From assembly GCF_039522665.1 (NCBI RefSeq), contig NZ_BAAADV010000001.1, positions 248,001-312,000 on the forward strand: DNA of 64,000 nt, written 5' to 3'. Shown here in pieces: positions 52,765 through 60,919 of this stretch; positions within the stretch are counted from its first letter, which is position 1, and every line of letters begins with the position of its first letter. The stretch is from Natronoarchaeum mannanilyticum. Lineage in GTDB: Archaea > Halobacteriota > Halobacteria > Halobacteriales > Natronoarchaeaceae. Both the position numbers and the translations under genes were made by a program. The notes under the pieces are model-generated. The model was not told the DNA's origin. It saw only the letters and a program-made list of their open reading frames with translations, and ran no database searches.

Positions 52765-53156
52765 GACCACAGGACCACCTCGAACTCGCCGGGCCGAAAC
52801 TGCCCTTGCCCGACCCGCACGGTGACGACGCGAATAGCGGTCTGCGGGTCGTCGGCCGACGCTTCGCTCGGGGGCGCGGGACCGGCGCTCCAACGTTCCC
52901 CCTCGGCCCGCACAGTCAAATTCGCCTCGTATCCCCCGGGGATCGTCGCGAGCGCGTCGTCGAGTCGGGCGGGCTCGACGATTCCCGACCCGCTGGCGGC
53001 TTCGAGCGCGTCGGCGGTCGCCGGCCGGATCACGCTGCGTTCCTGTCCCGGTGTCCGTTCGTGCAGCGTCGTCGCGTACAGCGAGAGGCCGAGACAGACG
53101 ACGGCGGCGGCGAGTAGCGCTGGGATCGGCAGGACGGCGCCGCGAGTTCCCCGCAT
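52761..53156 (-). CDS. pilin-like small membrane protein (DUF7285-like)
   Basis: 131 residues. Start MRGTRGAVLPIPALLAAAVV then CLGLSLYATTLH: RG followed by a hydrophobic helix, as in a pseudopilin; the mature part (EERSVIRPATADALEAASG-type helices and a beta-rich end QTAIRVVTVRVGQG) is small. ATG at 53156 directly follows the preceding stop. Overlap with the next gene indicates coupled translation. Confidence 0.76.
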   Translation of the reverse strand: MRGTRGAVLPIPALLAAAVVCLGLSLYATTLHERTPGQERSVIRPATADALEAASGSGIVEPARLDDALATIPGGYEANLTVRAEGERWSAGPAPPSEASADDPQTAIRVVTVRVGQGQFRPGEFEVVLWS

Positions 53157-53627
53157 CTACGCACCCACCAGCGTCGCGTCGGCGTCCTCCCAGCTCACCG
53201 TCCGAACGTCGAGCGCGCCGGGAGCCGACCGCCAGGCGCGCTCGCGCTCCGCGGCGCGCCCGATGGCGCGTGCGAACCCCTCGGTCGACTCGAACACGTG
53301 GTCCGGGCGCGCACCCTGTAGTACCTCCCAGAGCAGCGTTCCCTCCCTGACGGGCGTCACCGGGCCGTACGCGAGCGTCTCGAACGCCGTCTCGTCGTCG
53401 GTCCGGACGCCGATTCGATGCGGCTCGATCCAGACGGCGTCCGCCGAGATCGGGTACGTTCCGGTTCCCGCGTGGCGGCCGCCCGCGACGGCGTCGACCG
53501 CGTTCGCGGGCCCGGCGGCGTCCGGCGGCGGCGCGTCGGGGAGTTGCGTCACGATGCCCAGCAGCGCCGCTCCGAGCAGGGAGAGTCCGATCCAGACGTA
53601 CCACGCGTCGGCCGGCGAGTCGAACAT
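53157..53627 (-). CDS. membrane-anchored first gene of the pilin-like operon (DUF7283-like)
   Basis: 156 residues. MFDSPADAWYVWIGLSLLGA with one N-terminal transmembrane helix (IGLSLLGAALLGIVTQL) and an extracellular acidic part with GRHAGTGTYPISADAVWIEP. First gene of a four-gene minus-strand operon; promoter TTTATA (53653-53658 on plus strand) 27 nt upstream of ATG at 53627. Family name from memory; unknown function. Confidence 0.78.
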   Translation of the reverse strand: MFDSPADAWYVWIGLSLLGAALLGIVTQLPDAPPPDAAGPANAVDAVAGGRHAGTGTYPISADAVWIEPHRIGVRTDDETAFETLAYGPVTPVREGTLLWEVLQGARPDHVFESTEGFARAIGRAAERERAWRSAPGALDVRTVSWEDADATLVGA

Positions 53628-53652
53628 GGCCCGGTCTCGTCGCTCCTTTTCG

Positions 53653-53658
53653 TATAAA
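53653..53658 (-). promoter_or_regulatory. TATA box of the pilin-like operon
   Basis: Plus strand TATAAA (minus TTTATA) centred 27-28 nt before the ATG at 53627, indicating that the four genes form a separate, leaderless transcription unit. Confidence 0.6.
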
Positions 53659-53778
53659 TGTGGGCTACCACTCACAAATCGCGCCGTCTCGCCCTTCGTC
53701 CGTATTCAAGCGCAGGGCGCCGCGTCCGAACCGCTCGTCGTCGGTGGCTCGACGAAAAGAGCTGAGAACGGCGGGCGT

Positions 53779-54339
53779 TTAGAGATCCCGCTGGCGTCCC
53801 TTCGGCACCATCGAGCGCAGCGTGCCGTGGGTGAACAGGCCGACGCCGATCGGCTCGACGCCGCCGGCGATCTCGTGGGCGCCGATCAGGTAGCCCCAGT
53901 CGCCGTCCCAGTCCGGTTCGAGATCCTCGCCGGCGGCGAAGGCCCGCGCGTCCTCGGCGTCGAGCTCGATCACGTTTTTCGTCGCGTCGCGCCCGAACCG
54001 CTGGACGGCGTCGGTCGTCGGCTTCCAGTGCTCCTGGCGCGTGCGCAGCACCTTCATGCCGATCGCCTCGACCTCGATCGGCGAGACGACGTCGCCCGCG
54101 AGCGCCCAGATCTTTCCGGCGCCCTTCTCCCAGAACGTGTACTCGTCGAATACCGTGGGCTCGACGCCGAAGCGCGTCTCCCACCAGTCGAGTACCTCTT
54201 CGCGGGTGGCCCGCCCCTCGACCTCGCGCTCGGCCGCCGTGTCGGGCAGGCGAGCGAAGCGCCGGCCGACGTTCTGGCGCAGGTCGCCGCCGGACGCCGC
54301 CGCGTCGTCGGCGTCGCTCGCGGTCTCCTCGCCGCTCAT
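53779..54339 (-). CDS. PUA-like partner of RsmB/NOP methyltransferase (DUF7122-like)
   Basis: 186 residues. After an acidic N-terminus and RQNVGRRFARLPDT, sequence such as TREEVLDWWETRFGVEPTVF, YTFWEKGAGKIWAL and EAIGMKVLRTRQEHWKPTTD resembles the RNA-binding PUA-like C-terminal domain of RsmF/NSUN-type methyltransferases. Here it is a separate gene whose ATG lies within the methyltransferase stop (4-nt overlap), so the two halves of the bacterial-type protein are split. Family name by recollection. Confidence 0.8.
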   Translation of the reverse strand: MSGEETASDADDAAASGGDLRQNVGRRFARLPDTAAEREVEGRATREEVLDWWETRFGVEPTVFDEYTFWEKGAGKIWALAGDVVSPIEVEAIGMKVLRTRQEHWKPTTDAVQRFGRDATKNVIELDAEDARAFAAGEDLEPDWDGDWGYLIGAHEIAGGVEPIGVGLFTHGTLRSMVPKGRQRDL

Positions 54340-55283
54340 GTGCCCACCTCCAGCGTCGCGCAGAAGAACCCGCCCGTGTCGTTGTGGTGCGGGTAGATCC
54401 GGGCGGCCTTCTCGACGCTCGGGTCGTAGGACTCGTCGTCCCACTCGGTAACGCCGGGCGCGTGGTCCATCGGCACGTCCTGCTCGACGACGCGACAGTC
54501 CTCGGTTTCGAGGACGTGATCGAGCACCGCCTCGTTCTCCTCGGGCGCGAACGTGCAGGTGGAGTAGACGATGGTGCCGCCCGGCTTCGTCGCCTGAATC
54601 GCTCGCGTCAGGATGCCCTTCTGGACGCCCGCGACGCTGGAGACGTGGTCCAGCGACCACTCGTCGAGCACGTCGGGATTCTTTCTGATGGTGCCCTCGC
54701 AGGTGCAGGGCGCGTCGACGAGCGCGCGGTCGAACGCCTCGACGCGCCGGTCGTCGGCGTCGTCGGCGGCGTCCGATGCGGAGCCAAAAGGTTTCAGCGA
54801 GAAATTCCGCGCGTCCTGATTGGTGACGGCGACGTTGGTGACGCCGAGGCGCTCGGCGTTGAACCGCAGCGCCGAGAGCCGCCCGAGGTTGTTGTCGTTG
54901 GCGACCAGCAGCCCGCGGTCGTCCATCAGCGCGGCGAGCTGGGTCGTCTTGCTGCCCGGCGCCGCGGCGGCGTCCCAGACGCGCTCGCCCGGCTGGGGAT
55001 CCAGAACGACCGGCGGGAGCGCCGACACTTCCTCCTGGCCGTGGATCCAGCCGTGCATCGACGGCCAGGTCGTCCCGGGGCTGTCGGTGTCCAGCGTGAG
55101 CACGCGCTCGTTCCAGTCGGCGGGCTCGTAGCCCACATCGGCGTCGTCGAACGCGGTCCGCACCCGGTCGACGTCGGCCTTGATCGTGTTGACCCGCACC
55201 GCCGACGACAGCGGCCGCTCGCAGGCGTCGAGAAACGCCTCGAAATCGTCGATCAGCGGTCGGTACCGCTCCAGTGGTTCCAT
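54336..55283 (-). CDS. RsmB/NOP-family RNA m5C methyltransferase
   Basis: 315 residues. Rossmann motif I VWDAAAAPGSKTTQLAAL, DNNLGRLSALRFNAERLG, motif IV Cys in DAPCTCEGTIRKNPD, and motif VI Cys in VYSTCTFAPEENEAV: both catalytic cysteines of m5C methyltransferases are intact. The N-terminus (RYRPLIDDFEAFLDAC) is the usual helical cap. Probably modifies tRNA or rRNA. Overlaps the PUA-like gene by 4 nt. Confidence 0.93.
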   Translation of the reverse strand: MEPLERYRPLIDDFEAFLDACERPLSSAVRVNTIKADVDRVRTAFDDADVGYEPADWNERVLTLDTDSPGTTWPSMHGWIHGQEEVSALPPVVLDPQPGERVWDAAAAPGSKTTQLAALMDDRGLLVANDNNLGRLSALRFNAERLGVTNVAVTNQDARNFSLKPFGSASDAADDADDRRVEAFDRALVDAPCTCEGTIRKNPDVLDEWSLDHVSSVAGVQKGILTRAIQATKPGGTIVYSTCTFAPEENEAVLDHVLETEDCRVVEQDVPMDHAPGVTEWDDESYDPSVEKAARIYPHHNDTGGFFCATLEVGT

Positions 55284-55373
55284 TGCGCCCGGCTTCGCGC
55301 GGCGGCCGCTTGGGGGTTTCGGAGCGCGGCGGTCAGTCTCTCCACAGGCTGCTCCGTCGGGTTCGACCGCCGC

Positions 55374-56192
55374 TCACTCCGGCGCGGGCCACACCCGGAG
55401 CGCGGCGACCAGCAGCGGGATCGTCGTCCAGCAGAACAGCGACAGTGCGCTCAGAAACGCCGGCGCGGGCCGCGCCGGCGGCGTCGAGACCGGCGCCACC
55501 GCGAGCGCGAGGACGAGCCCGCGGTAGGCACCGTTGGGGCTCAGCGCGGGGAGCGCCGCCCAGCCGAGCGGGACGCCGGTCGCGAGGCCGAACACGGCGA
55601 CGGCGTCGACGCCGACGGTGGCCGCGACGACGACAGCGACGGCAAGCACCAGCCCCCGTCGAGCGTCGGCGACGAGAGCAGACAGCAGCGTCATCACGGC
55701 GAGGAGGGCCGCCGCGAACAGGCCGGTGAGGACGACGAACCGAAGGTACAGCACCGGCGAGTCGAGCCCCGAGGGCTGGGGCAGGAACGTCGGCGCCCGG
55801 CCGACGACGGGCACGGCCACCCCGACCGCCAGCAGCGGGGCGACCACGGTCGCGGTGATCGCGACCAGCCTGCCGAGGAACACGCCGACGACGTACTCCT
55901 CGCGGGTCGCGGGGTAGGTCCTGAGGACGTCGAGCTCGCCGCGCTCGCGGTCGCCGAGGATCGACCGGTAGCCCATCGCCGCCACGAGCACCGGCACGAG
56001 CAGCTCGATCGGCGTCAGGAGCGTGGCGACGAGCGGAACGTAGCCGCTGACGTCGCTCCCGAGGGCGATCGCGACGATGAGGGCCGCGAACCCGACCGCC
56101 AGCAGCGGATAGAGTCGGTTGCGCGCCAGCGTCCCGAGTTCGCGCTCGAACACCGCAGTCGTCCGGTCGGCGCGGGCGCCCACGTCGATCAC
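55374..56192 (-). CDS. nosY: ABC transporter permease, NosY-like
   Basis: 272 residues. Six hydrophobic helices, with the cytoplasmic loop DRERGELDVLRTYPATREEY after the second, typical of NosY/ABC-2 permeases; a Pro/Gly-rich stretch and helix LFAAALLAVMTLLSALVA follow. With the ATPase overlapping at its start (4 nt) and the divergent nosD it forms a NosDFY set, taken to support copper/sulfur delivery to nitrous-oxide reductase. Symbol is by context. Confidence 0.82.
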   Translation of the reverse strand: MIDVGARADRTTAVFERELGTLARNRLYPLLAVGFAALIVAIALGSDVSGYVPLVATLLTPIELLVPVLVAAMGYRSILGDRERGELDVLRTYPATREEYVVGVFLGRLVAITATVVAPLLAVGVAVPVVGRAPTFLPQPSGLDSPVLYLRFVVLTGLFAAALLAVMTLLSALVADARRGLVLAVAVVVAATVGVDAVAVFGLATGVPLGWAALPALSPNGAYRGLVLALAVAPVSTPPARPAPAFLSALSLFCWTTIPLLVAALRVWPAPE

Positions 56193-56929
56193 CCCGCCCC
56201 CGTCTGGACGGCCGGATCCTCGCCGAGCGTCGAGACGAACGCCGCCAGCAGCGAGTCGGCGTTCGCGTTCGCGACGAATACGTCGGGCGGCTGCTCGATC
56301 AGCACCGAGCCGCTGTCGAGCAGCGCGACGCGGTCAGACTCCCCGGCGTGCAACAGATCGTGCGTCGTCAGGAACACGCCCGTTCCGTCGGCCGCGACGT
56401 CCTCTACGACCTCGAAGACGTGGCGAGTCATCCGCGGATCCAGCCCGCTGGTCGGTTCGTCGAGCACGATCATCGCGGGGTCGCCCAGCAGCGCCTGCGC
56501 GACGCCGAGCAGTTGTCGCATCCCGCCCGAGAGCGCCGCGACGCTCCTGTCGCTCGCCCCGGCGAGGCCGACCCGTTCCATAGCCGCTTCGACGTTCACC
56601 GGCGTCGACAGCAGCTCGGCGTAGAACTCCAGGGTCTCGGAGACGGTGAACTCCGGGCGAAACCGCGGCGACTGGGGGAGGTAGCCGACCGGGCGCTCGC
56701 CGTCGACGGCGAGGTCGCGCTCGCCGCTCTCGGGCGCCGCAAGCCCCGCGACGACGAGCGCCAGCGTCGTCTTGCCGGAACCGTTCGGTCCGATGACTGC
56801 GGTGACGGCCCCGGCCGGCACCGACAGCGAGACTTCGTCGAGCACCTGCAGGTCGCCGTACGAGAACTCGACGTCCCGAACGCGCGCGACGGCGTGCTCG
56901 ACGGACTGCGAGCGGACGTTCCGGTCCAT
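56189..56929 (-). CDS. nosF: ABC transporter ATP-binding protein, NosF-like
   Basis: 246 residues from ATG at 56929. Walker A GPNGSGKTTLAL, Q-loop GYLPQSPRFRPEF, signature LSGGMRQLLGVAQALLG, Walker B MIVLDEPTSGLDP, H-loop LTTHDLLH. Close to NosF in length and neighbours. Overlaps nosY by 4 nt. A row of CAGTT/AACTG half-sites lies just upstream. Substrate assignment is by context only. Confidence 0.85.
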   Translation of the reverse strand: MDRNVRSQSVEHAVARVRDVEFSYGDLQVLDEVSLSVPAGAVTAVIGPNGSGKTTLALVVAGLAAPESGERDLAVDGERPVGYLPQSPRFRPEFTVSETLEFYAELLSTPVNVEAAMERVGLAGASDRSVAALSGGMRQLLGVAQALLGDPAMIVLDEPTSGLDPRMTRHVFEVVEDVAADGTGVFLTTHDLLHAGESDRVALLDSGSVLIEQPPDVFVANANADSLLAAFVSTLGEDPAVQTGAG

Positions 56930-56930
56930 A

Positions 56931-56950
56931 GAACTGTCAGTTAGAACTGC
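56931..56950. promoter_or_regulatory. CAGTT/AACTG half-site cluster, nos intergenic region
   Basis: AACTGTCAGTT (56932-56942) is an 11-bp palindrome followed by another AACTG (56945-56949), so three alternating half-sites sit 3-21 nt before the nosF ATG. Position and symmetry suggest an operator. Confidence 0.4.
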
Positions 56951-57094
56951 AACCTCGGGAGAAATGAGGCTATCGCAGCACCCGGCGGTGTCGCGTTCGA
57001 GGGCAACCGCAGCATCCGCGACGGCGTCGCGCGGCAACCAGTCGGCGAGTCGACCGACAGACCGCTTTAGGCCCTCTCGACCGTACTCCAGCAC

Positions 57095-59059
57095 ATGGAG
57101 GCTCGGCACGTCGTCGCCGTCGCGCTGCTGGTCGCGCTGGCCGCCGCGGGGCCGTTCGTCTACGACGTCTCGCCGGACGACGGCGGACAGGTCGAGCCGG
57201 TGGCGTTCGACCGAACAGAGTCCGTCGGCGTACCGGACAGCGCCGTCAAGCGGGCCCAGCGAAGCGCGCTGGAGATCCCGAAGGCGGAGGTGTTCTACTC
57301 GGAGTACCGCTACCCGGTGGGGTACTACGGCGTCGAGTCGCTGGTGGCGAGCCTGCAAAGCGACAACCGGCGGAGCCTCGGCGAGCCGCTCGCGGTGTAC
57401 GTCTCGGACTTCTCGGGGACGAACGCCACCCTCACCGCCGAGAGGAACCTGCGGATCGGCGAGGATCGGTCCGTCGGGTGGGTCTCGGCCGCAGACGCGT
57501 ACTTCGTGGTCGACAGCGACGCCGCGATCCCGACGCGCGAGGATGCCGTCGTCCCCTTCTCGGAGCGGCGCGACGCCGCGGCGTTCGCCGGGCGCTACGG
57601 CGGCGAAGTCCGGCGCTGGACCGACGTTCGGACGAGGAAGACGGGAAGCCTCGGCCGCTCGCGCGCCGAGTGGCAGCGGACGGTCGCCGACCGACGCGAG
57701 CGAGTGAACGGAACCGTCGGCGAGCGACTGGCGCTGCTCGACCGCCCCGAGTCGGTCACCGTGGGGCGCGATGCCCCCACGCTCACGGCGGCCGTCGAGC
57801 GGGCGCCGCCGAACACGACCGTCGTCATACCGCCGGGGACGTACGAGGCGCCGTCGCTCACCGTCGAGAAGCCGCTGACGATCCGGGGTGCCGGGCGGAA
57901 CGCCACGCGCGTCGTCGGTGACGGAACGGGGAGCGTGATCAACGTCACGGCGCCCGAGACCGCGATCGCGAACCTGTCGCTCGCCGGCGTCGGCGACCGG
58001 AGGAGCGGCCGAAACCTGACCGAGGACGTCGTTCGCGCGAACGCGAGCGACTGGAACGTCCACATGCGGAAGGTCCACGGCTACGGCGACGCCGCGGTCG
58101 TGTTCGACACGGCCGCCCGTTCGCTGGTCGCGGACGTGAAGATCAACACGACCTCGAGCGGGATCCTCAGCCGCGATAGTCCGAACGTCACCGTCACCGA
58201 CCTGACGCTGTACGGCACCGAGCGCTGGGACGACGGGTTCCTGGGCGTCGCAGCGATCGGCGACCGGGTGATCGTCCAGGACTCGGAGTTCTACGGCGGG
58301 AAGGTCGGCGTGTTCGCGCTTGACGTCTCGGACCTGGTCGTTCGCGACGTCCGCGCCGAGGGGATGATGCTCGGCGTGTTCAATCTCTACGGGCGGGACC
58401 TGCTGATCGCCGACAACGAGATCGAGGACGTCGGGTTCGGCGTCTACGTCGAAGAGCGCTCGGAAGGGACCGCCGTTGTGAACAACACGCTGACGCGTAG
58501 CGACCGGGGTGCGATCGTCGCCGGGACCGGCAACTACCTCGGCGACAACGTGGTGGCGGGCAACGATCGCGGGATCGTCGTCCAGGGCCACTACACGCTG
58601 TACAGCCACAACGTCGTGGCGGCCAACCGTATCGGCTTGCGGACGATCGGCCTGCTGCCGACCAACCGTCTCACCGAGAACGACGTGGTCGACAACGCCC
58701 GGCCGGCGACCGTCTCGGAGTTCAACGTGCTCCAGACGTGGCGCGGGAACTACTGGTCGAGCGCGCCCGGCGTCCGGACGACCGACGAGGGCCACCTCCG
58801 GCGCGAGTACCGCCCCGCGGGACCGGTCGACGGGCGCGTCCACCGACAGCGGTACGTCGGGACGCTCGCGGCCTCGCCGGCGCTGCAGGCGAGTCGCGCG
58901 CTGGAGCGGCGGGTCGCCGGCCTGCAGTCCGCCGGGATCGCCGATCCGGCCCCGCTGGCCCGCCCGGTCCGCCCCGAGATCGTCGAGCGCGTTCGCGCCG
59001 AGTTCGACGAGGCGGGTCGACAGCCGGACGACGATCCGTGGACTTACGACTGGTCGTGA
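57095..59059 (+). CDS. nosD: NosL-NosD fusion, right-handed beta-helix protein
   Basis: 654 residues. A signal-like helix (VVAVALLVALAAAGPFVYD) is followed by a NosL-like domain at about residues 60-190 (GYYGVESLVASL, LAVYVSDFSG, VVPFSERRDAAAFAGRYGG) and then the NosD beta helix (TLTAAVERAPPNTTVVIPPG, PLTIRGAGRNATRVVGDG, NNTLTRSDRGAIVAG, GNYWSS). NosD helps assemble the copper centre of nitrous-oxide reductase. Cys ligands of free-standing NosL are absent. Leaderless-type TTTAGG box 27 nt upstream. Confidence 0.87.
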   Translation: MEARHVVAVALLVALAAAGPFVYDVSPDDGGQVEPVAFDRTESVGVPDSAVKRAQRSALEIPKAEVFYSEYRYPVGYYGVESLVASLQSDNRRSLGEPLAVYVSDFSGTNATLTAERNLRIGEDRSVGWVSAADAYFVVDSDAAIPTREDAVVPFSERRDAAAFAGRYGGEVRRWTDVRTRKTGSLGRSRAEWQRTVADRRERVNGTVGERLALLDRPESVTVGRDAPTLTAAVERAPPNTTVVIPPGTYEAPSLTVEKPLTIRGAGRNATRVVGDGTGSVINVTAPETAIANLSLAGVGDRRSGRNLTEDVVRANASDWNVHMRKVHGYGDAAVVFDTAARSLVADVKINTTSSGILSRDSPNVTVTDLTLYGTERWDDGFLGVAAIGDRVIVQDSEFYGGKVGVFALDVSDLVVRDVRAEGMMLGVFNLYGRDLLIADNEIEDVGFGVYVEERSEGTAVVNNTLTRSDRGAIVAGTGNYLGDNVVAGNDRGIVVQGHYTLYSHNVVAANRIGLRTIGLLPTNRLTENDVVDNARPATVSEFNVLQTWRGNYWSSAPGVRTTDEGHLRREYRPAGPVDGRVHRQRYVGTLAASPALQASRALERRVAGLQSAGIADPAPLARPVRPEIVERVRAEFDEAGRQPDDDPWTYDWS

Positions 59060-59136
59060 GCGCGGCCGGCGTCGTTCCCGGCGCCGCGCCCCGCCGCGGC
59101 GGGGCGCTTAAGCGGGCTGCAGTGCAACGTGATGGC

Positions 59137-59880
59137 ATGGCACGAATCGAGCGCCGCGCGGACGTGGACCTGGAGGAGCCGACGCTGGTCGAGGGGCTGC
59201 CGGGACTCGGCCTGGTCGGGAAGCTCGCGACCGACCACCTCGTCGAGACGTTCGACATGACATACTACGCGAGCGTCCACTGCGACGGGCTGCCCGGCGT
59301 CGGCGTCTACCGGGAGGGCGACCGCATCGTCCGACCGGCGGTCCGGCTGTACGCCGACGCCGAGCGCGATTTCGTCGCGCTCCAGAGCGACGTTCCGGTG
59401 TCGGCATCTGCAGCGCCCGGCTTTGCGGACTGCGTCACCGACTGGATCGAGACCGAGGACGCGCTGCCGCTGTACCTCAGCGGCTATCCCGGCCAGACGG
59501 AGGACGACGAGACGCCCGTCTTCGGCGTCGCGACGACCGACGCTGCAGGCGGTCGACTGGACGACCTCGACGTCGCTCCTCCGAGCGAGAACGGCGCCGT
59601 CGCCGGGCCGACCGGCGCACTGCTCGAACGGGCCGCCGAGGCGGGCGTCGACGGCATCGGGCTGGTCGTCGAGAGCGACCCGCAGTTTCCGGACCCCGAA
59701 GCCGCCGCGGCGCTGATCGAGCAGGGGATCGGGCCGCTCGCGGACGTCAACGCTGACGTCTCGGAGCTGATCGATCGCGCCGAGGAGATCCGCGCGCAGA
59801 AAGAGGAACTCGCCCGCCGGATGCAGCAGGCCGCCACCGACGAGAGCTCGCAGGCCCAGCCGATCCGGATGTTCCAGTAG
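59137..59880 (+). CDS. PAC2-family proteasome-assembly-chaperone-like protein
   Basis: 247 residues from ATG at 59137; the frame open to 58738 overlaps nosD and is discarded. Conserved LVEGLPGLGLVGKLATDHLV, SVHCDGLPGVGVYREGDR and LYLSGYPGQT, then a C-terminal coiled coil (IDRAEEIRAQKEELARRMQQ). PAC2 (COG2047) proteins are archaeal homologues of the proteasome assembly chaperone. CTTAAG at 59108-59113 lies about 27 nt upstream. Confidence 0.9.
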   Translation: MARIERRADVDLEEPTLVEGLPGLGLVGKLATDHLVETFDMTYYASVHCDGLPGVGVYREGDRIVRPAVRLYADAERDFVALQSDVPVSASAAPGFADCVTDWIETEDALPLYLSGYPGQTEDDETPVFGVATTDAAGGRLDDLDVAPPSENGAVAGPTGALLERAAEAGVDGIGLVVESDPQFPDPEAAAALIEQGIGPLADVNADVSELIDRAEEIRAQKEELARRMQQAATDESSQAQPIRMFQ

Positions 59881-59930
59881 AACGACGGACCGATCGCTAC
59901 GTCGATCGCCCCCGAGGGCGGTCGGCCGGA

Positions 59931-60383
59931 CTACTCCTCGGACTCCCCGAGTTCTGTCATGGGGATCGTGACGACCGGAACCTCGGCGGTTCTGACGACT
60001 TTCTTGGTCGTGCTCCCGATGAGATAGCGGTCGATTCCCGAGCGCCCGTGGGTCCCCATGACGACGACGTCGTCGGGGTCGGCCGCCTCGGTGATGGTCT
60101 CGGCCGGCTTCCCCTGAACCATCTCGTCGGTCACCTCGACGCCCTCGCGCTCGGCGCGTTCGCGGACCGCCTCGATCCGCTCGGTTCCCTCGGTCTCCAG
60201 CGCCTCGACGGTGGCCTCGAAGTTCGAGGTGGCGAACGCGTCGGTCGACTGGACCGCCGACACGTCGACGACGTACAGCGCGTGCAGGGGTGCGTCGAAC
60301 CGGCGTGCGATCTCGATCGCGTGCTTCGTGGCGACCTCCGCGTTCTCGCTTCCGTCGGTCGGATGCAATACGCGTTCGTACAC
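59931..60383 (-). CDS. universal stress protein (UspA family)
   Basis: 150 residues from GTG at 60383, about 27 nt after a CCTTTCCG box. Usp fold with YERVLHPTDGSENAEVATKH at the start and the ATP-binding GTHGRSGIDRYLIGSTTKKV near residue 112; both Gly-rich elements and Ser/Thr are intact, so nucleotide binding is likely. Stress-induced regulator of unknown target. Isolated between convergent and same-strand small genes. Confidence 0.92.
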   Translation of the reverse strand: MYERVLHPTDGSENAEVATKHAIEIARRFDAPLHALYVVDVSAVQSTDAFATSNFEATVEALETEGTERIEAVRERAEREGVEVTDEMVQGKPAETITEAADPDDVVVMGTHGRSGIDRYLIGSTTKKVVRTAEVPVVTIPMTELGESEE

Positions 60384-60501
60384 GTTCGATCGTTCGTCGG
60401 GCGAACGGAAAGGTGTGGTCGCTCCGCGGCGGCGGCACCGGCGTCGGGCGTCCTGGTCGACCACCGCGTCGGGGGCCAAATCGAATACTGCGTCGGGCGT
60501 C

Positions 60502-60825
60502 CTACCCGGACACGGCGTCGACGGCCCAGCCGAGAACGCCGATCACGATGAGGAGGATCCCCAGCGCGGACGTGCTCGGTTCCGGAACGAGGAAGAGGAC
60601 GACGCCGACCACGAGGAGCGTGCCGATGATCCCTTCGTCCAACCACCCGTCGTCGTCCGCGTCGTGGGCCTCCTCGGGGCGGTCCGCCTCCCCCTCGCTA
60701 CCGGACCGATAGGGCCAGCCCAGCCCCCCGCCGCCGGTCCACGGGATCCACGTTTCCGAATCGGTATCGCCCTCCTCGGACGTCTCGGTCGTGTCGCCGC
60801 GGTAGGGATCGTCGTTCGCGCTCAT
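60502..60825 (-). CDS. small haloarchaeal membrane protein, acidic N-terminus
   Basis: 107 residues. Residues 1-60 are acidic and Ser/Thr/Gly-rich (WIPWTGGGGLGWPYRSGS), then two C-terminal membrane helices (GIIGTLLVVGVVLFLVPEPS and ALGILLIVIGVLGWAVDAV). Probably an integral membrane micro-protein with a cytoplasmic tail. No motif suggests function. Confidence 0.78.
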   Translation of the reverse strand: MSANDDPYRGDTTETSEEGDTDSETWIPWTGGGGLGWPYRSGSEGEADRPEEAHDADDDGWLDEGIIGTLLVVGVVLFLVPEPSTSALGILLIVIGVLGWAVDAVSG

Positions 60826-60919
60826 ACCGGAGATACGTTCGGTCGCCAGTTAGGGATTTGCACGGATCGGTCGACCGACAACCACCAAAATTATCCGCGC
60901 CCGCCGCGCCCCTTGGGGT

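Noticed and set aside
60441-60503. Direct 14-bp repeat GCGTCGGGCGTCCT (60441-60454 and 60490-60503)
   Set aside because: Only two copies, low complexity for this base composition, no flanking target duplication or gene of a mobile element.
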